Source: Scedosporium boydii
Taxonomy: Eukaryota; Ascomycota; Sordariomycetes; Microascales; Microascaceae
Assembly: GCA_002221725.1 (NCBI GenBank)
Contig: NJFT01000033.1
Coordinates: forward strand, 62,001 to 126,000
Direction of reading: 5' to 3'
Length of the DNA: 64,000 nucleotides
Part shown: positions 23,510 to 33,700 of the stretch, in pieces
How the letters are laid out: each line of letters starts with the position of its first letter
Position numbering within the stretch: position 1 is the stretch's first letter
The notes under the pieces: generated by a model
Database searches by the model: none
Seen by the model: only the letters and a program-made list of their open reading frames with translations
Told to the model about the DNA's origin: nothing
Made by a program: the position numbers and the translations under genes

Positions 23510-24345
23510 TCACTGGGCCTCACCGGATATGGTCTTAAACAACCCGATGATAACACTAACCAGGACGCCAAAAAACACCGCCACCTGCCTCCTCTTGGAC
23601 CAGAGGCCCGCCTCCCTCAACAGCCACGCCATGCTCGCCATCGGCATGAAGAACCCGGTAACGATCCCCTGCAAAAATACATCCAGCACGTCGCCGATGG
23701 AATTCGCGCCTCCTCCGCCTCCGCCTGTCAAGTGTTCCTCGCCCGTGGTATCTTCCTGGCCCGTACCGTTGTTATCGATCCAGGCATCCTCCATATCGAG
23801 CAAGGTATCGTGACTCGGCATGGTATCAGGCGTGTGTCTCGCCTCGTGAATCGATCGAAATTGTAACCGCAGCTGATTCACCTCGCCAGCAGAAAACCCC
23901 GAATCTAGCAACCTGTCGAAACCCCTTCTCCTCCTCCTCGTGCCACTCACTCCGCCATCAAGCTGCTGCTGCCGTCCATCGGCCGAAGAAGAAGAAGAGG
24001 AACCCTGCGCCGCGGAATCCGAAGGCGGTAACTTCGCCGTCCGCGCCTCCTCTTCCAGGTCCGACGAAGATAACACGTCGCCGATAGAACAGTTGAGAAA
24101 TATGCGCTCCGACGGCGTGGACTTGCCCTTGTTCCGCGGGTCGAGCGCCGAGGCAAGAGAGGTCGAGTCGGGCTTGAGGATGCGGCCTTGGTGGATGAAG
24201 CGGAGACGGCGGCGCGAGAGGGTGGGGATAGAGGCTCGGATGAGGAGCTTGAGGGATGCGAGGGGCGTTGTGCGCGGGGAGGGGATGTCGAGGGGGAGGT
24301 CGGGGTGGGAGGTTGAGAAGCGGATTGTTAGGAGGGGGGATCCAT
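23510..24345 (-). CDS. dsc3: DSC E3 ubiquitin ligase subunit 3 (Dsc3), apparent frameshift at start
   Basis: Component of the Golgi/ER membrane DSC E3 ligase that drives cleavage of SREBP-type factors in many fungi. The minus-strand frame ending at 23510 encodes an N-terminal ubiquitin-like region (LTIRFSTS, then SLKLLIRASIPTLSRRRLRF, IHQGRILKPD), a polar linker, and a C-terminal domain with two hydrophobic segments (FLQGIVTGFFMPMASMAWLL and RRQVAVFFGVLVSVIIGLF), the Dsc3 layout. The only nearby ATG (24345-24343) is out of frame: it reads four codons then stops, because a run of six C (24335-24340 complement) puts it one base off. One extra base in that run would give a normal start and about 278 residues. 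Either a sequencing error, a real frameshift, or non-AUG start. No GT donor exists for an intron to fix it. Confidence 0.85.
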
Positions 24346-25104
24346 TTTAATCTCTAAGACTTGCTGCTTAAAATTCTGCTGATTTTGGGGTGATAATCTC
24401 GGTCTTGGTAGGTTCGAGGAAGAATCCAGAAGGCGAGGAGAGGTTTACGGATCGGTAGACGTTGGATAGGTGGTGTTTGGTTGGTTGCTCTTGAAGCTTG
24501 GGAGCTTGGAAGCTTGGAGTTCAGAGAGATGAGGTTGAAGCTGGCGTGAGCCTGAGGTGTGAGATTAGATAAGCACAGCTGAAGTTTGAGTGCATGCATC
24601 AATCCACCCCATGGGGTGTAGATGCAGATTCTACAGCCGCGAGGCGCCAGGACGCGACTTCCTCCTATCAAGATGTTATCATCATGAGCATATCAAAGGA
24701 AAAAACAATTCATTACTATGCTCTTTCTCATAGCCTATGATTTCATAACTAACTCCTGATCCTTATTCCTTTTCATTACTTGTAATCTTGCCCTCGTGTC
24801 CTTTTCTGGGTATCATCAACTCATTGTGTCTGTCCGTACTTCCTTGCAAACGCCGACCCTAAAAGTACAAAAGAAAAGAAACGAGAATGACAAAGGAGTG
24901 TGGACAATGACAAAAGAAAAGTAGAAAACTAACAAAAGGAGTGTGGTTGCCAACAAAGGAAAAGGTTGTGAAAATGAGCGGAGCGTCCGAATGGACTGGA
25001 AACAAATGAAAGAAAAGAGAGAGAAAGAAAAGAGAGAGGACGAAAAGGAAACCGGAAACGGAAGAGAGGGACCGGTTTCTGGCCGCGCCAACAACAACAT
25101 CAAC
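24346..25104. other. Intergenic region, dsc3 promoter and 3' UTR
   Basis: Holds the dsc3 upstream region and the 3' end of the Rho-like gene, both transcribed on the minus strand. An A/G-rich stretch runs from 24850 to 25070 on the plus strand (CT-rich on the coding strand). No separate gene was supported. Confidence 0.55.
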
Positions 25105-27120
25105 TCACAACAGGGTGGGAGGCTCCTCTCCGCACATCTTTGTGTAAGTACGAGCTCGATGCGCCTGGATCCGGTGTGTCTCAATGTTGGCCTCCCAATC
25201 GGCCAGTCGTTGCTTGTAAATCCTGCGCAACATGTCGCCGAAGAGACCGTTTACGCCGTCAGCCTTCTTGGCGGAGACCTCGGAGTAATCGGTAGCCGCG
25301 AACGACGCGGCCATGAATTCTCCGTGCTGTCTGGACAGTCGGTGACGAGCGGGGACAAGAAGATCGCGCTTGAGGGCTACGACTTGAATTGGTAGAGGGT
25401 GGCACGTGGCTGCCCTGATGGTGTCCCTGTTGGCGGCCCACTGAAGAGAAGGAAACGGTAGTTAGTAGCTGGCAGCAGAAGAAGAAGGGATAACAGGGGG
25501 TATATGGGGGAAAGAGATCCCTGTGTCACTTACCCAACGCAGTGGTCCGAGGAGCGTACACGGGAAAGATGCATCCGAGCAGATAATGATGGCGTCCCAA
25601 CCAGCGGTGTTCAAGAGATGGATCGTGTCGACTTTGTCCAGGGGAGCATCCCAGAGCGTGACCTTGATCCTGCGTGTGTCGATGGCCATTTCGGTCTCGT
25701 GGGAGATCTTCTTCTCGACCATTCTCCTCAGACGACTGAGGCTCCACTGAAGCGATGTCTGGTTAGCATCTGGCTCTTTTTTCAATGACTCAGGGTTGTT
25801 TGGCTGAACTTACCTTCCCGGCAGCGTCGACCCAGTGGCCATTTACCTGGGTCCTGTTTGACAAAATGTTAGCGTCAACTTTGCAAAAACGACTCGAGGA
25901 CGAAAAAGTTCTTACAGGATCAATGAGGTGAGGCCAATTTCGGCCTCTCCAACTAGCAGGATGTTATATTCCTGCTCAGGAAGCTCAGGCACGGGCTCGG
26001 GTACGTCGTCGGGAACCGGAAGACCCAGCACTGTGATCTGTCCCGGTGTGGCTTCTGGACGCGGCAGAACGTGATCTTGAACCGCCGACGCATCAATTGG
26101 CTGACGTCGACTCGCAAAATCGGCTCTCTCTTTTTCCTTGTCGCGTGAATGGTCTTGCTCCATGACAAATTGAACCAGAGTTGCGGATGACGGGAGAGGG
26201 GGTAGAGGCTTAGTCAAATCCGGCGCATCAAGTGGTGCCAGCTCCCAACTGCCCGGCTCAACTGGTTCAAAAATGTCGACCATCGCTTGGGCGAGCCTCA
26301 GATTGGCTTCCTTGGACCTCTGAGGACGCGGTCGCGGAGGCAGGGGGGGAGGTTGGGGCTTGGGCGGAGGGACTCGTCCGTCGAAACCATTTGGGGAGGA
26401 CGGGTACGCATCAGCGATGGGTGGAAGATGCAGCTTGGGAGGAGCAGAGTCCGTATGGGCTGGGGCCCAGTTGTCGGATGCCAGACGGGAAGATTGACCA
26501 ACGTCGTGTTCGGGAAACACTAAATGCGGGAACCGCTCCCGGCGGAGTGCCCTCCCCAGATTCTGTTGCTGTCCTTCACTGTAAAATCTCAGGTGCGGCT
26601 GCCCCTGGCTCTGGTTGATGGCGGCACCCTGAGAGGAAGGAGATGGAGCGTAGGAGCTTCCCTCCGGGGATGGCTGTGAGAATAGGGGTTGGATTTGATA
26701 TTGGGCTGGCTCCCGGTGATGATACACCCGACGTTGCAAGGTCTGGGAGGTGTGTGAGGAGGCGCTTTGGGAGGGGTCTTGATGGTGAGAACTGCAGGTG
26801 CAGCCCTGTGGCTGGCTAGATACGCTCGGATTGTGCCGTTGCTGCTGGTTTGGAGTGCTGGGGCCCGGTCCTTGCTTCAGGGCTGGGAATCTGGGGCTAG
26901 GGCTTTGATTCTGGGTAAAGTTATCATCGCGGAAGCCCTGCTCATGCAGTTGGGTCTGGCCGTAGCCTTGGACGACACCTTGATGCGGCTGGAAATCCTC
27001 GCGAGGACTGTATTGGCTTGATGGAGCTCGAAGCTCGCCAGGGTATTCTCCTTGGGCCGCCTGATGGGCAAACTGATGCCCACCAGGCGTCATGGGGATC
27101 TGGTTATCCCACCTGCTCAT
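25105..27120 (-). CDS. Pro/Gln-rich protein with degenerate Rho-like GTPase domain
   Basis: Four exons on the minus strand, 27120-25916, 25853-25814, 25746-25534 and 25440-25105, join in frame to 597 residues. The first in-frame ATG is at 27120; the frame is open further upstream but lacks ATG. Residues 1-370 are disordered and rich in Pro, Gln, Ser and His, with a polyproline segment (PPPKPQPPPLPPRPRP), a possible SH3 ligand. Residues about 384-575 follow a Rho/Ras fold: NILLVGEAEIGLTSL (P-loop with the Lys replaced by Leu397), WDAPLDK (447-453) in place of DTAGQ, VVALKRDL (507-513) in place of NKxD or TKxD, and a conserved YSEVSAKKADGVNGLF. The three nucleotide-contact motifs are all altered, so it is probably a pseudo-GTPase acting as a scaffold. 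Short tail, no prenylation CaaX box (ends PPTLL). Confidence 0.83.
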
Positions 27121-27396
27121 CTTTGATTGACGATTCTTGTGTGGATGTGGATATGAATATGGGGAGTTATTGACAAAATAAGAATGACTCAAGGTGTAGT
27201 ATGTGAAGTTTGCGTATGAGGGAGAAAGAAGGGGAAAAAAGCACTCGAGGATTTTGTGGACGGATGGAAGAAGTTGTTGTGTGCTCGGTAAGTCGAAGTT
27301 AGGTTTTAGGGAAACGACGCTTTGAACACGGCTCCTGGAGATGGAAGAGCGCGTCGTTGTGTGTGCGTGCCCAGGACCGAGTCATTGTTGACGAGT

Positions 27397-28589
27397 TTAG
27401 GGCATCTTCTTCGAGCCACCGCCCGAAGAATCCCCTTGCGCGTCGTCGCTGCTGGAACAAGCCGTCTGTTGGCCGGGAGCCTGGGGATTCGAGGCAGTCG
27501 GCTGCTCCTTCCCTTTGGAAAGAGCTTTCTCACCCTTATGTGTCGGATCTATGTCGATGTCGGCGCGGACTCCTCCCTTCGAGTTGTCGTCACTGTCCTT
27601 TTGGTCATCCTTCTTCGAATCCTTGCCACTCTCGCTCTCATCACTTCCAAGGATGAAATTGACAGAGCCTGAGATCGCGTCATCCTCCGACCGAGTGGCC
27701 TTTGAACCCTGTGTGTCCTGGCCGTCCTGCCTCTTACCGGTACTATTTGACGCGAGCGATGCAAGACCACTAAACGTCGGATCCTGGCCGGTAGTCTCGG
27801 CCGTATACGGGACGCCACCAGTCGGAGGTAGAGGAAACAGGTGTCCCTGGACGTTCATGGTCGCTCGATCCTGCCCGGCGAACTCCTCCGGGTTGGACAC
27901 CATCGGAGAGTTGTGCGTCTTGTCTATTCTCAAGACAACGTTAGCCACCACATTACGTTACGGAATCTGAGACGAGCATAACCAAGCCTCGTGTGGCTTA
28001 CCATACTCTCCATAGGAAGAATCGCTATCCGATGACGATAGAGCGGCGTAGTTAATGATCTTGTCCCCGATACCTGGAAGATTATCCGCCAAGTCCTCAG
28101 GAGTCTAAGGGACGTTGATCGTTAGCATCTTAGCTCGAACCAGAAGCCGAACGAGTCCAAACAACATTGAGGATTGAGAGCATGGGTTAGGGGAAAACAG
28201 TAGGGGATACTGTGGCAACTCACATTGTCTTCCGGGGGGGGGATCGAGTCTGGCAGAGTCTCTAGCCAAAGCTTAACGGCTTCGTTGTTCTCGCCCCGGT
28301 TTTCCAGTTCCTCCTGTGCCTCCTGAGGAGCTTCAGCAGCGTGGGGAACTTCGGGAGCTTGACGAGCTTCGGCAGCTTGAACTTGAGCTAGCCGATGTTG
28401 GGGCATTCGACGAACTCGGCCAATTCGGATAACTTGGGAACGCAAAGGGTTCCAGTACGCAACGGTCCCCTGTTTGGGCTTGAGGTCTTCGATGTCACGA
28501 AGGGGTTTGGGATCTTCAGGGCCTTGACACTCCGAGCAAGGTCCTTCGCAGTCGTCACGACTATCGGGAGCTTTGCCTAAGTTACCCAT
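27397..28589 (-). CDS. Hypothetical acidic, disordered protein
   Basis: Three exons on the minus strand, 28589-28224, 28104-28002 and 27923-27397, join in frame to 331 residues. I do not recognise the family. A small Cys cluster lies at the start (C14, C18, C21 in CEGPCSEC), then an Ala/Glu/Pro-rich helical stretch, a conserved-looking segment with Trp (NNEAVKLWLETLPDS), and exon 2 with TPEDLADNLPGIGDKIINYA. Exon 3 is low-complexity, rich in Ser, Asp, Gly, Lys and Gln. No signal peptide or membrane segment. It begins with MGN but the next residues do not fit the usual N-myristoylation pattern. It lies 277 bp upstream of, and co-oriented with, the degenerate-GTPase gene; whether they work together is unknown. 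Splice sites fit GT..AG and frame, but there is no homology support. Confidence 0.6.
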
Positions 28590-29026
28590 TTGAGTGCGGC
28601 TATGAGCCTTACAAATGACGAGGGAATTGGGGAAAGCCTCTCGTGGGTGGGCACGTTCGGCTGTTTGGTGCTCGGGGAACTAGGGGATAGGGGATTGAGG
28701 AACTGCCAAAGCTGTTCAAGTGGCAGGGGAGATGGACACGAAAAGGGATAAAGGGGATGGACGATCGAGACAATGCTGTCTCGCTCGACGACAATGGATT
28801 CTTGTGGAAGAACAAAGAGTTCTCGATGCTTCGATGATGCTTGGGGAGGATGAAATGTGAGAATGGGATGGGGATGGACAAGTCTGAGTTATTGGAGTCG
28901 GACGCGTTTTTGTTTTGAACTTGAGAAGAAACAAAGCTTTGTGGGTTGGATCAAGGGAAAAGATCCTAGGGCTTTCTCAAAGCTCTTGCCATTCTATTTC
29001 TTGGTCTGTGAGGGGATGGCGATTGC

Positions 29027-29053
29027 GATCATCATCATTATCATCACCATCAT
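29027..29053. repeat. ATC-type trinucleotide tract
   Basis: Imperfect (ATC)n repeat (GATCATCATCATTATCATCA and onward) in non-coding sequence about 440 bp upstream of the start of the disordered-protein gene. Confidence 0.75.
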
Positions 29054-30432
29054 CGTGGGAGTGTGCGTCTAGTGTGTCCTGGAAGGACTCCGTGAGGCTG
29101 GACCGGGTCACTAGAGCGGAGCATTCATGGAATAAATCGCTGTTGCAAGGACATACTGGAGCCTGTCTAATGCCAAGCTGGGCTTAAGGAAGAGAATTAT
29201 CACAAAAGTCCAGTGTCGCATTTCAATCATCCATTGTTCAATCAACGTGGAAAGAGAGGTTTGTCCTCCTCTCTCCTTTCTACTGACGTTCACTTACACA
29301 TAGGTCAATTGTATAGGTCAAAGAAGTGATATCAAACATTGAGGATCGCACTATCCATTCACCAGAGAGGATCACTTGCAGAAACAGATAGGAGAGCAGA
29401 TATGGGTGAGGGCACATTGTATTGATTTATGTCTACTGAAAAGGATCTCGTACTTATGCAACAAGATAGTTGGAGAGGGATCCAGTACCTGTGGTTTGTA
29501 TTCCCTCGGCCGTGTCGCTAAAGGACTCTACAGGATGTCAAGTAACCCCGTGGTGACGTCGACGACCCGAGACGGCCTTGTTCTGGATGCGCCGACACAC
29601 AGATCCCCCGGACGAGAAGATGGGGTGGGAAGCAGGGGTCCGTGTCGACACAGCTTGATAGACAATAACGCTAATCGCAAGCCTTTGGGCAAATTGTGGC
29701 AGAAAGCGCCTACCAAAGTCTGCATGGATATTGTCGAGTCAACCTGCTGAACACCGGCGCGGGGCGAGAGGCACAGGCGAGGAAACGAAACTGATTCGCA
29801 AGTTATAGGGCGACGCGAACCAATGCCTTGATTTCGTTGCCGGAATGCGCCATGTGGGCATTTGTATTTACCAGCGTGCACATAGAGAAGACGCCTGTGG
29901 GGCTGCGACTTGAGAGCCGGACACGTCGCTCTATAACAATGTTAGAAGCGGAACCGCTGTGAAGGACAGGGCATTGCAAACTATGCGCTCCGTGACCAGA
30001 GCCGTAATCGAGTCTATTCCCACAACTAATGCCAAAACGCGGCGTCCTGCTTCAGGACTTGAGAGTGACATCCCTACGCCAAAACAGAACCCCAGTGCCA
30101 GATCCACCCAGACATGCTATGCCCGGAGCCAGGTTTGGGAGCCCATACGCTCGATACTCGGGCCTGGGAGGACGGGGCCAGTCACCGGATGGCAGTTTTG
30201 AAAAGACGCGGATTCACGATTCACAATCTACAGCCTGGGTTCGTCGTCGGCCTTGTCGAATACCCGCCGACGGCCTGTAGCCCGACCACGCTTCCACACG
30301 GGCTGCGCTGGACCGCCGGCATATTGAGTGCCTCGGCAGTTGGCTCCAATACGCATCGGTAGCTTCTGCTTGTTGGAGAGGAAAGGTTCACTGGTGCGGA
30401 GGGGGGTGGACGCAATTCTACCATTTTGAAGG

Positions 30433-30483
30433 GGGCCCACTTTTTTTTACCAATTTTCAAAAATGGTAAAAAAAAGTGGGCCC
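30433..30483. repeat. Perfect 20-bp inverted repeat (hairpin), MITE-like
   Basis: Left arm 30433-30452 (GGGCCCACTTTTTTTTACCA) and right arm 30464-30483 are exact reverse complements, and the 11-base loop allows a few more pairs after one mismatch. An 8-bp direct repeat, ATTCTACC, lies outside at 30415-30422 and 30485-30492, like a target-site duplication. The small size and flanking repeat suggest a deleted miniature inverted-repeat element (8-bp duplications are typical of hAT elements), but the outermost ends of the presumed element do not match each other. Confidence 0.7.
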
Positions 30484-30735
30484 TATTCTACCGTTTAGTG
30501 ACAGCAAGCGCCGCGTGGAGGTCAAAAGGGGGAAGGGTCGGACCGGGAGGTTAACAAGCCGAATTCGAGGAGTAGGCGCGGGAGAAGGCGCGAGAGCCGG
30601 AGAGGAAGAAGCAGGACCCGAGGAAGAAGAGGCGGGACCAACGGAAGTAGAAGTGTTGTCGCTACGAGGACTCCGAAAACGCTTCGCGGTACCGCCGTCA
30701 CACACAGAAGAAGAAACCTTCCGCTTTGGGGCCAT
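30457..30735 (-). other. Short ORF with basic N-terminus ending inside the hairpin
   Basis: A 92-codon frame starts at an ATG in good context (ATCATGGCC) and begins MAPKRKVSS, with two nuclear-localisation-like basic patches (PKRK, AKRFRSPR), then a Ser/Pro/Ala-rich stretch. It reads through the right arm of the palindrome and stops in the loop. A TATA-like sequence (AAATATAAAAAGG on the minus strand, 30907-30919) lies about 175 bp upstream. It may be the 5' remnant of a truncated gene or transposon ORF, or chance. No family recognised. Confidence 0.3.
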
Positions 30736-33700
30736 GATGGGAAAACGAGCAAGAAAAAAAAAAGGCAAAGGAAAAGGGGGCAGAGCGACGCAGCAGCGAA
30801 CTAGAAGGGGGCTAGGGGGACAGCGGGGTCGCAGGGAAGTCGAGTGCCTTGCGACTCTGAAAAAGAAAAGAAAAAAAGAAGAAAGAGTTTCGAAGAGAGG
30901 GTTCGAGCCTTTTTATATTTGACAGCGAGAGTTAGTCGGCGCGAGAGCAGAATGCAGACAGGGTGTACACGAACCGGAAGACTTAACACAAGCCCAAGTG
31001 ACTGTGGCAGCGTCTAGCGCCCGGTACCGGGAGAAGCAAGGGGCGCAGGATGGCCGCACATCCTCCCAGACGGCGATAGAATGTTTGGCAGCCAGCGTAG
31101 CGGGGGCGGGATGCTTGCAGAACGAGGAGGGGCAGGGTCAGTATTGGGACCGGGGGGAGGGAGCCACCATGGCTTCCATCCTTCCCGCCAATAGGGCCCC
31201 TAGGGAGAAAGGACGGGATCAAGAAACTCAATGTTATGGTCGAAGTTGCTATACAGCTACAGCTCGTCTATAGGGCGCGTGCGCTCATGTTCTTTCTCTT
31301 TGATGCTGGCTAGCAACAGCCCGGGAACGCAGTATAAAGAAGAAGGTATATAGAGTAAAAAGATAGTAATAATATTTCAGGAGATACCACACCGATAGGA
31401 ACAGAAAACCTCCGGAGTAGACGCAGCAAGAGACATAATTGTTGTCGGGCCGCGCGCGCTATCATTTCTGCAAGTTTCGACGACCTCCTTTCCTTTGAGG
31501 GAAACACGAGAAAATCTATAATGACTGGGAACTATAGCCAATTGGCGGCCCATTTCCGAGCTAAGAAGTAGAGGGATATGATGCGGCTAGGATCATTGAA
31601 TAGTCCCATCGGTGGATGGCGCCCAGACCATGAACTCCGTGTCGGTCTCGATGCGAAGCAGGCAGACACATTCACGGGGGGTATATTTTGGCGGACCATC
31701 GTTGGAGCTCGGGCCATCGTATGGTTAATGGTATGGAACTGAGCGGATGAAGCAGACCGCTGGGACACTAGTGAGGATGAGACTTATGATGTTCGTATAG
31801 CAGTCGACGAGAGAGTTCGAGACTGGCATTGTCATCCTCGCCTAGATGACCCAGTCGGGAGACGACATGGATGTAAACGGCTTCGGCTCTCCATTCCACG
31901 AGCTGCCAGACCATACCCTTTTCGAAAAGAGAAAAGAAACGGCGTGCGTATAGTTCCAGGTTGTTGTCCACAACAGTCCTTCATCAGTAGGATGGTTGGG
32001 ACGATTGTAACATGGCAGATGGCGCTACGTCTTCTCTGTGAGCCCCTGTGTATTAAACGACGTGACAGCTGCCTAGATATGAGACCTTGCTACACAAATT
32101 AGCCATTTCTGGGCTCGCTAATAGTATCTTTGCAGCCCCAGCACGCATTTGAGGCCTCGCTAGCCAGTGGCCCGTTCCTGGTTTATACGTATCCAACTTG
32201 CCTGTAATCCCTCCTGTGCCTCGGTCATCTCAGTCGTCCCAGTCGTCCCAGATGCCGAAGGCCGTGCGGCGTGTACACTCTGACGGCGTGGCTTGTATAT
32301 TTCTTAGGAGGTGGCGCGTGAGTTGCGATTGTGCCGTTCGTTCAATGACGCTTCTTTGTCGATTTAGTATATAGTATCGCCCTTCTTCAGGGCAATTCCG
32401 TCCATGATTTTTGGCCGTGGCCCCATATCCGTGTGGAAGCACCAGTTGAAACCCTCCAATCAGGATCCCTGGATTGAAACAAAACAAAAAAAAAGGAGAT
32501 GGATGGATTCCCTACAAAGGAGATCCAAAATGTAATCACTCAAACCCATTGGTCACAATCTTTGCAAACAGGCTGGGAGGTATCCCCTGTGGTCCAAAGT
32601 GTAGAAGTAAGGCTTCTATGTCGAGTTTCGCCGGGGCTCTTGCCGGACCATCATTGGTGTGCCCGTCCGGCGGGATATCAGCCCCTTCCCTGGAATTGCT
32701 ATGGTTCCCTCGGTAATCGTGTAGTATTTACCAAAATGATCTTCTTAGAATTGATAGTTAAAGAACGGTGACCGCCTTTGTGCCTTCGTTATATAAAATA
32801 TCTTTTGGACATTTATAGTATTTTCGACATTCGTATTCTAGACATCGTCGCTCAGCCCTCGGAAACCCATGATGCGTCCCGCATTAACGGGGATGTCTGG
32901 GGATAATGGCCGCAGCACCGGCGAACCGCAATCCGTCGAACTGTCGCCGGAGATCTCCACTTTTTTCGGGGGTCCGTCGGATTCGCTTCCTTCATTATTC
33001 TCTCCCTCCGAAAATTCTCGGAATCTCTCGGAGTCGGGAAAATCGACGGCATTGATTCCCGCTTTGGTTTTCCGACAGCATCGCCCCTTGCCGCAACGAC
33101 ACAGTCGATCAAATCCAAGACTTTTCCTATAAGGACGACTTATTCGCCGATTGATTCATCGTTTCGTGGCGATTCTTGGCAATGCCGAATAAACAATACA
33201 AGTGCCTTGTTGAGGCTGTCCAATTGATGAAGGGACGCCGTGAAGTGGGGAGTCCACCTTTCAGTACCCCCAATAATCAGAGAGGCCTGGGTGGAATCTA
33301 CGGGATGCCACCGCTCCTCGGGGAAACTGGCGTTCCCATCGCATGAGAGAATCCTAACAGCCACGGCACCTCTATTATTCTCTGAACAACCCAGATGCGG
33401 GATTTACGGGGAATGTGAGACGGCTCCTGGACGGGATGACGCGCAGAAATAGGCCTGCTGCTTTTGAAATGGCTCGGAACCCTTCTAGCTCGATTAGGCC
33501 TCTGGCGGCAAACCTCCCATAGCAGCAAACGCCGGTTTCAGACCGATGTATCCCCTACATCCTCCGGGGGTTCCAGATCGACAAATCGGTGGCAACTGAC
33601 AATTCAATGGAAACAGGGCTTGACACCGAAGCCCATCGGCCATTCGATCTTTCTGGTTTATGGTTGGGATGAGGTCTACTAGACACACCCCTAACCCTCG

